Below, piece after piece: positions 19,779 through 30,595 of a stretch of 64,000 bases of DNA. A model generated the notes under the pieces. It saw nothing but the letters and a program-made list of their open reading frames with translations. It made no database searches and had not been told where the DNA came from. The translations under genes were made by a program, and so were the position numbers. Source of the DNA: Betaproteobacteria bacterium (lineage in GTDB: Bacteria; Pseudomonadota; Gammaproteobacteria; Burkholderiales; SG8-41). The stretch covers positions 62,001 through 126,000 of the forward strand of contig JANYDM010000098.1 of NCBI GenBank assembly GCA_025363575.1, in the 5' to 3' direction. Within the stretch, counting starts at the first letter, position 1. Each line of letters opens with the position of its first letter.

Positions 19779-19801
19779 GTAGGGGGGTAAATCCCCCCTA
19801 C
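19779..19801. terminator. GC hairpin between convergent genes
   Basis: A perfect nine-base inverted repeat (GTAGGGGGG / CCCCCCTAC) with a TAAAT loop lies between the ends of the dehydrogenase and cyclase genes and overlaps the cyclase stop codon. No clear T run follows, so it may be a weak or factor-dependent terminator, or a repeat element. Confidence 0.5.
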
Positions 19802-20715
19802 TGCACGCGATACATCGAGCGGCGGTCGCGCGTGAACGTAATAACTTCCGCCGCGCCGTCGCGTATGCTGCGCCCGAGCGTCAGCTTGCCCGAGCCATCG
19901 AGCAGCAATTCCTTGCGCAGCACGTGCACTTCGTCGCCGCTCTCGAGACACACGAACGTGCCGTTGAGGCTGTGGTCCACGAGGTAGAAGTGCGTGCGCA
20001 TGAGGCGGATGCTGACGTGCTTGCGCGATGCCAGCTTCTCGTGCACGACCAGATCGCAATCATCACCGCGCCCGATGGTGATGTTGGGGCGCGACTGGTC
20101 GAGCCGCAGGCTCAGATTGCGGTGGGCGACGATCAGGCTGCCCTGGTCGCCGGGGATAATGCGATGCGAGCGCATGTTGACGTCGGTCAGGTCGGCGACG
20201 TCTTTGTGCCATACAACCTGATAGACGGTGGACTCGTCGCTGCTGCCCTTCAGCACTGCCTTGAATACCGGACGCACGGTGGTCCGCAACTCGGGCGATA
20301 GATTACGCTCGGTCGCTTCGGTAGTCAGTATCTGCTCGGCGGCGGCGACCGCAGTCAGGTAAGCCGCGGCATTGACGGTATCGCCGAACACGTCGTTATC
20401 CTCGACCAGCACCGGACCGTAGTGCAGGCCGATATGGATCTGGACATGATATTTGCCCGGCCGCTTGGCATCGATCTGCGACTGCATTTCGCTCGCGGCC
20501 TGGACGGCATCGTCGGCGCGCCGGAACGTGCACATGACTTCGTCGCCGATGGTTTTGACGACTTGGCCCTTGAAACGCTCCACTACCCCGGTGATTACCG
20601 ACAGGCAGGCGTTGACGACGACGCGGGCCGCGTTATCGCCGAGCGTGCTGTAAAGCTTGGTGCTGTCGGTAATATCGGCAAACAACACCGCAAGGTTCTG
20701 AGTCTGACGCGCCAT
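19798..20715 (-). CDS. Class III adenylate/guanylate cyclase with FHA domain
   Basis: Predicted soluble signalling protein. The cyclase homology domain covers about residues 7-165: metal ligands D14 (LFADITDS) and D58 (TIGDEV), base-recognition residues K54 and D108 that would favour ATP, and N115 in GDTVNAAAYL. The transition-state Arg expected four residues after N115 is Tyr119, so activity is in doubt. An FHA domain at about 193-285 has GRG at 215-217, S-R-K-H at 230-233 and N251-G252, the residues used to bind phosphothreonine. No kinase gene is near. Length 305. Confidence 0.93.
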   Translation of the reverse strand: MARQTQNLAVLFADITDSTKLYSTLGDNAARVVVNACLSVITGVVERFKGQVVKTIGDEVMCTFRRADDAVQAASEMQSQIDAKRPGKYHVQIHIGLHYGPVLVEDNDVFGDTVNAAAYLTAVAAAEQILTTEATERNLSPELRTTVRPVFKAVLKGSSDESTVYQVVWHKDVADLTDVNMRSHRIIPGDQGSLIVAHRNLSLRLDQSRPNITIGRGDDCDLVVHEKLASRKHVSIRLMRTHFYLVDHSLNGTFVCLESGDEVHVLRKELLLDGSGKLTLGRSIRDGAAEVITFTRDRRSMYRVQ

Positions 20716-20795
20716 ATGCCATTCGGAAGTTCAAACGCCGGATATTATCCCACACGAGACGCGCAGCTATGCGAAATCATGGCCGCGATAGCCCC

Positions 20796-22088
20796 TTATT
20801 TCAAAGCCTGGTGCACCCAGTGCGCTGCCGCCAGCGTCCGTGCGTCGCTGCCGAACGCGCCTACAACCTGCAGCCCCACGGGCAATCCATTCGGCGCGGT
20901 CGTGACCGGTATATTGACGCACGGCGTCCGCAGCAGTGTCCACATGCGGTTGAACACCGGGTCGCCGGTCATCTCCAGGCCGGCCGGCGCGGCGCCCGGC
21001 GCGCTGGGCGTCAACAGCACGTCGCATTCACCGAACACGTCGGGCAGCGTGCGGCGGCAGTTGCGCGCGAGCGATTGCGCCGCGTCGTAGCGCTCGTGCG
21101 TCACCATCAAGCCGTCCGTGAGTATGCCTTGCAGGCGGGCGCTGATCTGCGACCAGTGTGCCAAACGCTCGTGTGCCAGCGACTGCGCCTGCTCCGCGAA
21201 CATGATGTCAATTTGTGCCTGCACGAGGCTGGCGTAGGTCGGCGGCAGCATGATTTCGCTGATCGCCGCGCCGGCGGCGCTGAGCGTATGCGCCGCCGAC
21301 TCGAGCGCGGCAACAGTTTCCGGCTGCGCATGCTTCCATTCGTACGTTCGGCAGACCCCCACGCGCATCGGGGACGACCAGGCTTTGCCTACGATCAAAT
21401 CATGCCGCCCGCTGACGGCCGCTGCAAAATAGGCGGCATCGGGCACATTGCGCGCTATGGTGCCCACTGTGTCGAGCGTGTCAGACAGCGCTTTGACGCC
21501 GACACGACTCAACAAGCCGAAACTCGGCTTGTAGCCGACCACGCCGCAGAATGAAGCCGGACGGATAATGGACCCGGCCGTCTGCGTGCCGAACGCGAGC
21601 GGCACCATGAAATCGGCGACCGCCGCGGCCGAACCGGACGACGACCCGCCCGGCGTGTGGCCCGGGTTGTGCGGATTGCGTGTCTTGTTCGGCTGCATTA
21701 CCGCGAACTCGGTGGTGACGGTCTTGCCGATGACGATGCCGCCGGCGGCGCGCGTCAGCGCCACGCACGGCGCGTCCCATGCCGGACGGTGTGCGGCGTA
21801 TATCGGCGAGCCGTAGGTTGTCGGCATATCGCGCGTATCGATCAGGTCTTTGATGGCGACCGGCACGCCATGCAGCAATCCCCGCGCCGCGCCTGTACCC
21901 ATACTGGCGTCCGCCGCGCGCGCCTGCGCCAGCGCCGCATCGGCGTCGATGTGCATCCAGGCCTGCACTGCATCTTCCCGCGCAGCAATGCGATCTAGGC
22001 AATCGCGCACCAGCGCCTCGGAGGTAATCTTGCGCGCGGCGATCTGACGCGCGGCATCTACCGCCGACAGCATATTCAATGCACCCAT
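20796..22088 (-). CDS. Amidase signature family protein
   Basis: Hydrolase of the Ser-cisSer-Lys amidase family. K80 lies in VAIKDLID, the Gly/Ser-rich GGSSSGS is at 147-153 and the nucleophile S173 is in TAGSIIRPASF. The ATG at 22088 shares its A with the TGA of the upstream M20 gene (TGATG), which supports coupling; a GTG three bases earlier is possible. Its 430 residues are normal. As the last gene of the peptide-type ABC operon it probably hydrolyses an imported amide. GatA is unlikely because no gatB or gatC is nearby. Confidence 0.92.
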   Translation of the reverse strand: MGALNMLSAVDAARQIAARKITSEALVRDCLDRIAAREDAVQAWMHIDADAALAQARAADASMGTGAARGLLHGVPVAIKDLIDTRDMPTTYGSPIYAAHRPAWDAPCVALTRAAGGIVIGKTVTTEFAVMQPNKTRNPHNPGHTPGGSSSGSAAAVADFMVPLAFGTQTAGSIIRPASFCGVVGYKPSFGLLSRVGVKALSDTLDTVGTIARNVPDAAYFAAAVSGRHDLIVGKAWSSPMRVGVCRTYEWKHAQPETVAALESAAHTLSAAGAAISEIMLPPTYASLVQAQIDIMFAEQAQSLAHERLAHWSQISARLQGILTDGLMVTHERYDAAQSLARNCRRTLPDVFGECDVLLTPSAPGAAPAGLEMTGDPVFNRMWTLLRTPCVNIPVTTAPNGLPVGLQVVGAFGSDARTLAAAHWVHQALK

Positions 22089-23215
22089 CACGCGCTCCAG
22101 TCCTGGATCAGCCGGGTATAAATATCGACTGCCTGCTCGACGCGGTCAACCAGGCAGTATTCATCGGTCTGGTGCGCGAGCTGCGGCTCACCCGGCCCGA
22201 GCACCACCATCGGGATATCGCGATAAACTTCTTTAAGCACCGCGGCATCCGTGAAATACGTGGCGCTCTTCGGCTGCGGGCGCGCGCCCAGATGCGGCTG
22301 CGTAATATCGAACACGCGCTGCATCCACGGCTGCGCGGGGTCCGAATAAATGGCGCCGACATCTATCGTCGGCATCACATCCACCGTTTCCCCCAGCAGT
22401 CGCTCCATGCGCGAACGAATCTGCGCGTGGTCCTGCCCCGGTATCGTTCGGATATCGACGCCGATCACCGTCGCGTCCGGCACTGAATTGATGTTGAGAC
22501 CGCCGTGCACTGTGCCGACATTGAGCGTGGGGCTGCCCATCAGTGCATGCGACGGCGTTTCGAAATCGAACCCCCGCAGTTTGCCGATCGCAGCCGCTGC
22601 TTTATAAATCGCATTATCGCCGCGCTCGGGCATGGAGCCGTGCGCCGTGACGCCATGCGTCGTGACGTCCAGCCACAAGGCGCCCTTGTGGCCAACCAGC
22701 GGGTAGTTCGCGGTCGGCTCGCCGATCACGAGCGCGCCGACTTCGCCGAGCAACTTGCCTTGTTTGACAAGGTGCGCGGCACCGCCGCAGCCGCACTCCT
22801 CGTCCGCGGTGATCACCAGCGTCGCGCCCGGCCCGTTCCTGAGCTTGTCCGCCATGCTGAGTGCCGCAACGACGAATGCCGCGACGCCGCTTTTCATGTC
22901 CGACGAACCGCGGCCGTACAGCTTGCCGCCCTCGAGACTCGCGCCGAATGCATCCACGGCCCATGCCGCGGCGCCGAGCGGCACGGTATCGATATGGCCG
23001 GTGAAGCCGAGCGGCCGCCTGTCTTTGGCGCCGCCGATCTTCGCGACGAGGCTAGTGCGCGTGGGCGCGAACTCCGCGTAGTCGACGCAGAAGCCCGCTC
23101 GTTTGAGCAAGTCGCCCAGATGCTGCGCGCATGCCTGTTCGGCACCCGGGGGATTGATGGTATTGAACTTGAGCAGCTCGCGCGTGAGCTGCACTGCATC
23201 CGGCATCGCACTCAT
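22088..23215 (-). CDS. M20 family ArgE/DapE-like deacylase
   Basis: Zinc-dependent amidohydrolase. With the ATG at 23215, two bases after the preceding stop, the protein has 375 residues. The metal-binding motif GHIDTVP gives H74 and D76, D106 is in GRGSSDMKSG, and the catalytic pair E139-E140 lies in TADEECG. The peptidase core and the lid domain are both present. Its place between a peptide-type ABC transporter and an amidase suggests that it removes an acyl or amino-acid group from an imported compound. It is not a safe argE call because no arginine genes are near. Confidence 0.92.
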   Translation of the reverse strand: MSAMPDAVQLTRELLKFNTINPPGAEQACAQHLGDLLKRAGFCVDYAEFAPTRTSLVAKIGGAKDRRPLGFTGHIDTVPLGAAAWAVDAFGASLEGGKLYGRGSSDMKSGVAAFVVAALSMADKLRNGPGATLVITADEECGCGGAAHLVKQGKLLGEVGALVIGEPTANYPLVGHKGALWLDVTTHGVTAHGSMPERGDNAIYKAAAAIGKLRGFDFETPSHALMGSPTLNVGTVHGGLNINSVPDATVIGVDIRTIPGQDHAQIRSRMERLLGETVDVMPTIDVGAIYSDPAQPWMQRVFDITQPHLGARPQPKSATYFTDAAVLKEVYRDIPMVVLGPGEPQLAHQTDEYCLVDRVEQAVDIYTRLIQDWSA

Positions 23216-23216
23216 T

Positions 23217-24200
23217 TCAAACTCCTTTGCCGTCGCGCAAATGACAGGCGACGAAATGACCGGGCCGCACTTCCTGCGTTGCCGGCTCTTCAACGCGACA
23301 GCGGTCGAACGCGTAAGGGCAGCGCGTATGAAAACGGCAGCCCGGCGGCGGATTGATCGGGCTCGGCACGTCACCACCGAGAATGATGCGTTTTTTCTGC
23401 GCGCGCGGGTCGGGCGTCGGCACCGCCGACAACAACGCTTCAGTATACGGGTGCTGGGGATGCGCGAACAACGAACGCTTGTCGGTCAGCTCGACGATTT
23501 TACCCAGATACATGACCGCGACACGATGGCTGATGTGCTCCACCACCGCGAGATCGTGCGCGACGAACAGATACGAAAGCTGCATTTCGCTTTGCAGGTC
23601 CATCAACAGATTGATCACCTGCGCCTGCACCGAGACATCGAGCGCCGATACCGGCTCGTCGCAGACTATCAAGCGCGGCCGCAGCGCCAGCGCGCGCGCA
23701 ATACCGAGGCGCTGGCGCTGGCCGCCGGAGAATTCGTACGGATATTTGATCATCTGGTCGGTCCGCAATCCGACTTTGTCGAATAATGCCGCCACTCGCT
23801 CGCGGATTTCGCCGCGGCCCGCGCTCTCGAAATTGCGGATCGGCTCGCCGACGATGTCCTGCGCGCGCATGCGCGGATTGAGCGAGGAATACGGGTCCTG
23901 AAAAACCGCCTGCAGCTCACGCCGGTAAGGCCGCATGGCGGCGGCAGACAATTCATCGATGCGCTGGCCGCGCCAGTTTATCGAACCGCTGGTCGGCTCG
24001 ACGAGCTTTAATACAGCCTTGCCGGTGGTCGACTTTCCGCAGCCGCTTTCGCCGACGAGGCCCAGAGTTTCGCCGGCAGCGATTGAGAAGCTCACGTCGT
24101 CGACTGCGTGCACCTGCCCGCTCACCCTCCCTAACACGCCTTTGCGCACCGGAAAATATTTCACCAGGCGTTTGACGTCGAGCAGAACCTCGGCGCTCAC
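23217..24200 (-). CDS. Dipeptide/oligopeptide ABC transporter ATP-binding protein (DppF/OppF-like)
   Basis: Second ATPase of the peptide-type importer. The GTG start at 24200 has GGAGG six bases upstream and gives 327 residues; the longer frame overlaps the previous ATPase gene. Walker A GESGCGKST is at 50-58, the signature is FSGGQRQR and Walker B ends in IVCDEPVSALD. The C-terminal oligopeptide-transporter extension with PGCRFHTRCPYAFDRC is present, which is characteristic of DppF/OppF. Confidence 0.95.
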   Translation of the reverse strand: MSAEVLLDVKRLVKYFPVRKGVLGRVSGQVHAVDDVSFSIAAGETLGLVGESGCGKSTTGKAVLKLVEPTSGSINWRGQRIDELSAAAMRPYRRELQAVFQDPYSSLNPRMRAQDIVGEPIRNFESAGRGEIRERVAALFDKVGLRTDQMIKYPYEFSGGQRQRLGIARALALRPRLIVCDEPVSALDVSVQAQVINLLMDLQSEMQLSYLFVAHDLAVVEHISHRVAVMYLGKIVELTDKRSLFAHPQHPYTEALLSAVPTPDPRAQKKRIILGGDVPSPINPPPGCRFHTRCPYAFDRCRVEEPATQEVRPGHFVACHLRDGKGV

Positions 24201-24228
24201 GTCCCGCCTCCACTTACGCGCGCGGCTT

Positions 24229-25247
<1,019 letters not shown>

Positions 25248-25248
<1 letters not shown>

Positions 25249-26129
25249 TACATTCTCCGCGCGAGCCGCGGATCGAGCGCGTCGCGCATGCCGTCGCCGA
25301 GCAGATTGACCGCGAGCACCGTCACCGACAGAAAAATGCCCGGAAACAAAATCAGATAGCCGGCAATCTGAAATAGACTGCGCGCCTCCGCCATAATGTT
25401 GCCCCAGCTCGGAATGTTCGGCGGCGTGCCTGCTCCGATGAACGAGAGGATCGCTTCGGTAATCATCGCCGACGCGCATACATAGGTCGCCTGCACCAGC
25501 AGCGGCGCCATGGTGTTCGGCAGGATGTGGCGGACCAGTATGCGCGGCAATGTGGTGCCGGCCGCGACCGCCGCCTCGACGTACGGCTGCTCGCGCAACG
25601 TCAGCACGAGGCTGCGCACGAGCCGCACGACGCGCGGCACTTCCGCGAGCGTAATCGCGGCAATCACATTTTCGACGCTCGCGCGCGTCAACGCCATCAA
25701 CGCAATCGCCAGCAGCACCGGCGGGATCGACATCAGTCCGTCCATAACGCGCATCACGATCGCGTCGAGCCAGCGCACGAACCCGGTTACAAGTCCGATG
25801 GCAAGACCAACCAGCGTGCTGAACAGCGCGACCGCGATACCGACGGTAAGCGACACGCGCGTGCCGTACAAGACGCGGCTGTAGACGTCGCGCCCCAGCA
25901 TATCGCTGCCGAACCAGAATTCCGCCGAGGGCGGCTTGATGCGGCGAACCGGCGCTACCGCCTGCGGATCGATGGTGCCCAGCCACGGCGCGAAAACCGC
26001 GATCATCACCATGAGCAGCAGCACCACGCCGCCAGCTATTGCGGTCGGATGGCGGCGGAACGATTCACGGAAACGTTGCCACACGGGCGAGACCGACTTT
26101 GGCACCGCAACGATTGCGATTGCGGTCAT
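25248..26129 (-). CDS. Peptide-type ABC transporter permease (DppC-like)
   Basis: Inner-membrane permease of the importer with six predicted helices. The N-terminal OppC-type segment includes a helix at about 30-52 followed by a periplasmic stretch ending in EFWFGSDMLGRDVYSR, typical of DppC. The EAA loop is recognisable around VEAAVAAGTTLPRILVRHI. Length 293 is normal. It is joined to dppB-like and dppD-like genes by one-base overlaps. Confidence 0.95.
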
Positions 26130-27070
26130 CAGTATCGGATCCGCGGATCGAAATACATGTAGCTCATGTCAACCGCCAGGTTCACGAGCACGTACGCACC
26201 CGAGAACAGCAGAATCACGCCCTGGATAATCGGATAGTCGCGCCGCAGAATCGCATCCACCGTGAGCCGGCCTATCCCCGGAATCGCGAACACCGTTTCG
26301 GTGACAATCGCGCCGCCGATCAAAAGTGCGATGCCTATGCCGATGATCGTTACGATCGGTACCGCGGCGTTCTTCAGCGCATGGCCCATCAGCACCGCAT
26401 TGGATGACAGGCCCTTGGCCTGCGCGGTCCTTATGTAATCCTGGGAAAGCACATCGAGCATGGACGCCCGGGTGATGCGCGCGATCAACGCGATATATAC
26501 GGTGCCGAGCGCGGTGCTCGGCAACACGAGATGGCGAAACCACTCCCACACGCCTTCGCGCAGCGGCCGGTATCCCTGCACCGGGAGCCAGTCGAGACCG
26601 ATCGAGAAAGTCTGGATCAATACGTAGGCGAGGACGAATACCGGCACCGAAAAGCCGAGCACCGAAAAAGCCATCACTGCGCGATCCACCCACGTGCCGA
26701 CCTTGGCCGCCGCGATCACGCCGAGCGGCACCGCAATCGCGACTGATAAAAGCAGCGTGCAGACTGTCAACGCGACAGTGGGCTCGATACGCTGACCGAT
26801 CAGATGCGTTACCGGAAGATTGGTGAATATGGAGGTGCCGAGGTCGCCGTGCAGCAGTGCCCACACCCAGCCGCCGAAGCGCACGAAGAACGGCTCGTCG
26901 AGCCCCAGCTTCGCGCGGATTTTCCGGATGTCATCGTCGGTCGCGGCGTCGCCCGCAAGAATTGCCGCGGGGTCGCCCGGCGTCAGGTAGAGAAGCGAGA
27001 AAACGACGAACGCGACCACCGCCATGACAACAATGGTCGCGCCCAATCGACGAACTACATAAACTAACAC
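26129..27070 (-). CDS. Peptide-type ABC transporter permease (DppB-like)
   Basis: First permease of the importer, 313 residues. It starts with the classic DppB N-terminus (one helix and the FSLLYLTPGDPA motif) and has the EAA loop DYIRTAQAKGL near residues 215-226. Six helices are predicted. The gap of 205 bases to the binding-protein gene upstream contains a C/G-run repeat that might attenuate transcription between the two. Confidence 0.95.
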   Translation of the reverse strand: MLVYVVRRLGATIVVMAVVAFVVFSLLYLTPGDPAAILAGDAATDDDIRKIRAKLGLDEPFFVRFGGWVWALLHGDLGTSIFTNLPVTHLIGQRIEPTVALTVCTLLLSVAIAVPLGVIAAAKVGTWVDRAVMAFSVLGFSVPVFVLAYVLIQTFSIGLDWLPVQGYRPLREGVWEWFRHLVLPSTALGTVYIALIARITRASMLDVLSQDYIRTAQAKGLSSNAVLMGHALKNAAVPIVTIIGIGIALLIGGAIVTETVFAIPGIGRLTVDAILRRDYPIIQGVILLFSGAYVLVNLAVDMSYMYFDPRIRY

Positions 27071-27139
27071 CTAACCCGGCCGCCGCGAAACCGGGCAATG
27101 GCAATGTCGCCGGGAAAAAACACGGGTACTACGAACAAG

Positions 27140-27236
27140 AGGAGCCTCCCCTTGTATATCCCCCGGTATCGAACAAGGGGGCGCCCCCCCCTTGTCCCCC
27201 AAGCGAACTCGCTTCGCAGCGTAAATCCCCCCGATC
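27140..27236. repeat. C/G-run intergenic repeat with hairpin
   Basis: The gap between the binding-protein gene and the permease gene holds three related words, CCCCTTGT at about 27147-27155, the inverted ACAAGGGGG at 27173-27181 and CCCCCTTGT at 27187-27195. The last two can form a nine-base hairpin with a five-base loop. The 12-mer GTAAATCCCCCC at 27221-27232 also occurs in the hairpin at 19787-19798. It may be a dispersed repeat or a processing site that sets binding-protein levels above permease levels. Confidence 0.5.
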
Positions 27237-27275
27237 AACGTTCCCCATCTTCGCCATGGATACTAAGTGGAACTG

Positions 27276-28865
27276 CTATTTCTTTTCAACATTCCACAGC
27301 AGATTGATCGGCGCAATGATGAGCCCGCTGATGTTCGATCGGTATGCGGTCGGCAGGATGAAGCGGCCAGTCGGGATGATGGGCACGAAGTCGAACGCCT
27401 CCTTCTGCACTGCATCCGCCGCCTTCTTCGAACTCGCCGCGTCGGCGGCGTTGAACCAGGCTTCACGCAGTTCTTCCATTTTGGCATCCGTCGGCCAGCC
27501 GAACCAGGCTTTCTCGCCGGTGCCGCGGATCGGAAAGTTCACTGCCGGGTTGACCATGTCGGGACCAACGAGCCAGGTATGGAATATCGACCACCCGCCC
27601 TTTTCCACGGGTTCCTTGACCGCGCGGCGCGTGATCAGCGTGCCCCAATCGCCAGCCTGGATTTCGGCATTGAGGCCCATCTTCTTCAGGATATCGAGCG
27701 TCAGCAGGGATTGTGCATGCACGATCGGCTGGTCCGTCGCGTCGATGATGACGATCTTCTCGCCTTTGTAGCCGGACTCCTTGACGAGCTGCTTGGCTTT
27801 CTCGACGTCGCGCTTGCCTTTGAGCGGCTCGGCCGAAATTTCCGACGATAGCGGCGTGCCGCACGTGAAATAGGAATAGCACGTATGGCCGTTTTTCGGA
27901 TCGCCCGCTATGCCGATCACGTAATCCTGCTGGTTCACCATGTAAAGCAGCGCCTGGCGCATCTTCTGGTTGTTGAACGGCGGATGCAGGAAGTTGAAGC
28001 GGATCATGCCCATCGAGCCCAGCAGGTCGATGTTCTTGACCGTGATGTCCTTGTTCTTGGCGAGCACCGGGATCAGATCGGGCGGCAGCTGCTCCCAGAT
28101 GTCCGCTTCACCGGCGTTTAAAGCTGCCGCGGCAGTCGCGGAATCCGGGATGTAGATCCACTCGACGCGATCGACCTTGACCACCTTGCCGCCGGACGCC
28201 CACGATGGCGCCTCTTTGCGCGGCACATAATCGGTGTTCTTCACGTAAACGACCTTGCTGCCGGGTACCCATTCTTCCTTGACCATCTTGAACGGCCCCG
28301 AACCGGTCGCGTCTTCGATATTCTTGAACGCATCGGTCTTCGCCACGCGCTCGGGCATGATGAACGGCACGTTCGACGACGGTTTGCCGAGCGCTTCGAG
28401 CGTCAGCGGAAACGGCTTCTTCAGCTTGAGGCTGAACGTCTTGTCGTTGACCGCGCTCCACGCTTCGGTGGCTTCGGCGAGCTTCTGGCCCAGCGCGTCG
28501 CGCTTCGCCCAGCGCTCGACCGACGCGATGCAATCGGCGGACTTCACAGGCTGGCCGTCATGGAACTTCAAGCCGTCGCGCAGCGTGAACGTGTACGTGA
28601 GCTTGTCTTTCGAGAGCTCGAACTTGCCGACCATTTGCGGCTTGACCTGGAACTTGTCGTCCATCGCAAACAGCGTGTCGTACACCATGTAGCCGTGGTT
28701 GCGCGTGATGTAGGCAGTCGTCGCGATCGGGTCGAGAATGCGCAGGTCTGCCTGCGGAATGAATTTGAGAACTTTCTGCTGCGCAAATGCAACGCCGGAC
28801 ACCAGCATCGCCGCCAGCGCTGCCGCCGCAATCGCACCGCCCGCCGAACGAAATGGCTTCAACAT
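27276..28865 (-). CDS. ABC transporter substrate-binding protein, family 5 (peptide type)
   Basis: Periplasmic solute receptor of the SBP_bac_5 family. The ATG at 28865 has an AGGGGG site upstream and gives a 529-residue protein with a signal peptide cleaved after A-F-A (about residue 28). The body has the usual DGLKFHDGQPVKS motif and the long two-lobe fold. It is the first gene of the seven-gene operon ending with the amidase. The ligand cannot be predicted; peptides, glutathione-like amides or opines are possible. Confidence 0.95.
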   Translation of the reverse strand: MLKPFRSAGGAIAAAALAAMLVSGVAFAQQKVLKFIPQADLRILDPIATTAYITRNHGYMVYDTLFAMDDKFQVKPQMVGKFELSKDKLTYTFTLRDGLKFHDGQPVKSADCIASVERWAKRDALGQKLAEATEAWSAVNDKTFSLKLKKPFPLTLEALGKPSSNVPFIMPERVAKTDAFKNIEDATGSGPFKMVKEEWVPGSKVVYVKNTDYVPRKEAPSWASGGKVVKVDRVEWIYIPDSATAAAALNAGEADIWEQLPPDLIPVLAKNKDITVKNIDLLGSMGMIRFNFLHPPFNNQKMRQALLYMVNQQDYVIGIAGDPKNGHTCYSYFTCGTPLSSEISAEPLKGKRDVEKAKQLVKESGYKGEKIVIIDATDQPIVHAQSLLTLDILKKMGLNAEIQAGDWGTLITRRAVKEPVEKGGWSIFHTWLVGPDMVNPAVNFPIRGTGEKAWFGWPTDAKMEELREAWFNAADAASSKKAADAVQKEAFDFVPIIPTGRFILPTAYRSNISGLIIAPINLLWNVEKK

Positions 28866-28888
28866 GGTAACCCCCTGTGATGTAAAAC

Positions 28889-28900
28889 GTGACCGGTCAC
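28889..28900. promoter_or_regulatory. Palindromic candidate operator
   Basis: A perfect 12-base palindrome, GTGACCGGTCAC, lies 24 bases upstream of the start of the substrate-binding protein gene, in its probable leader or promoter. Such a site could bind a GntR- or LacI-type repressor. No regulator gene is adjacent, so this is an inference from position and symmetry only. Confidence 0.35.
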
Positions 28901-29051
28901 AACGACCCGGGCCATGCAAGTGCCCGGCACTGACTGACGCAGCAGATTACGTCATGTTCCTGCCGCATTACAAGCACCGCCGCAAATTAGCGAATTTGAG
29001 CAATATCAGCGCACTACCGGGGCGCATATTGCGCTGCGATGGTGCGCAACG

Positions 29052-30531
29052 TTAAGCGTCGAAGGGGTAAAGCGGCCGCTGCAGGTTTCGATAGTCGAAC
29101 AAGCCGAAATCGGACGAACAGACGCCGGCGCTGGCGCACTCGATGATCGTCCCCGCGAGCGGCGCGAACACCGGGCGGTAATACATGCGCGATTTCAATA
29201 TGAGATAGCGCTCGCGCACCGCATCCAGTCCGGTGCAGCTGAAGACACCCATGTCCCACGGCTCCTGCGTCTGCTCCGTCACCACTTCTGCGCGCAGCGC
29301 CGGTGTCGAACAACACAGTGCGTGCCATGTAGCAGCGCGTGCCCGTATAAATCGGACCGCTGATCGTGTATTCGCCGCTGACTATCGCGCGCACCTTGCC
29401 GGTCAGCCGCAACGGCGCCCGCGAGGCCATACCGATTTTCGGCATGGACACTTTGTTGCCGAGGTCCACAGTGGCAGTTGCACCGACGCCGGCGGCAATC
29501 AGCTTCGCCACGGCCTGCGGATCGCAGATCGGCCCGACGCCGATATGCGTAAGTCCCTGCCGCAGGCATTCCGCGAGCACGTCCATCGTGTCGCAAGTGC
29601 CGCCCGACATGCAATTGTCGCCATGATCCAGCAACAGAGTGAGCCCGTGCCTGACGGCTTTCGCGCGCGCGATCGAGTCGGCGAGCGGCGTCTGCGTGAA
29701 TATGAATTCGCTCTTGCGCGCTGCAAGCATGGCGCTGCACTCGTTCGCAGCCAATTGGGCCTTACCGTTATCTCCATTCATCACGACGACGACGCTCATG
29801 CCGGCATCGGCGACATCCGCGAGATAGAAACCGCCGAACACCGTCGCCGCCAGCGCGCCGTGCCGCTCGAGATCATGCGCAAATTCGACACCATCGCGCA
29901 TCGCGCCCGGCAACTCCGTGTTCTGACAAAGCGTCTGCGCGAGCACACCAGGACGCGCGAGCGCGACGACCGGCTTTGTTTTACCGTCGAGCATGTCGAA
30001 GAGCAGACGTGCGGCATGCGCACCCGTATCGTACATGTCGACATGCGGATAAGTTTTAAAGCCGACGACGACGTCGGCGAGCCTGACCATGCGCTCCGAC
30101 ACGTTGCCATGCAGATCGAGCGCCAGCGCCAAAGGGGTTCGAGGTGCCACCGCGCGCACCTGTTCAAGCAGCGCGCCTTCGCCGTCGGCCATGTCCTCGA
30201 CCACCATGGCGCCATGCAGGTCGAGCATGATCGCATCGCAGCCTCCTGAAATCGCCGTTACGATCGCATCGCACATGACGCGATAAGCTTGCGCGTCCAC
30301 CGGCCCGCTCGGATTGGCCATCGCGAACAGCGGCGTCACTATCTCGCAATGCCGGCGCTCCACCATGTCGATAAAGGCGCCCATCGCCGTCGCCGATCCT
30401 TTGCCCGCGGCGTACGCGTCGGCGCCGAACGCCGGCCCGCGCGGGTCGCCGCCGCCGAAAGCCGCCAGCGGCGTCGGCAATGGAGAAAACGTATTGGTTT
30501 CGTGATTGAGGCGGGCGATGACGATCTTCAC
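29052..30531 (-). pseudogene. MlrC-like M81 family metallopeptidase, frameshifted
   Basis: Relative of the microcystin-degrading peptidase MlrC (DUF1485/M81). A GTG start at 30531 opens the familiar KIVIARLNHETNTFSP N-terminus; LDLHGAM and DHGDNCMSGG motifs with probable zinc ligands follow. Near 29285-29300, just after MARTVLFDTG, the frame is lost: the expected C-terminal part (TEQTQEPWDMGVFSCTG through PLYPFDA) continues in another frame to a stop at 29052. The change equals one extra base or two missing bases. Either the gene is recently broken or the sequence has an error there. It lies upstream of the peptide operon on the same strand. Confidence 0.85.
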
Positions 30532-30595
30532 CGCTCAATTCTAACGGAACATCCTTTTGTTCTGCATTGCCACCCGATTCGGCGGCATGTTTTAA

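Noticed and set aside
20796..22088. Amidase as GatA
   Set aside because: It lies in a transport operon without gatB or gatC, and the motifs fit general amidases.
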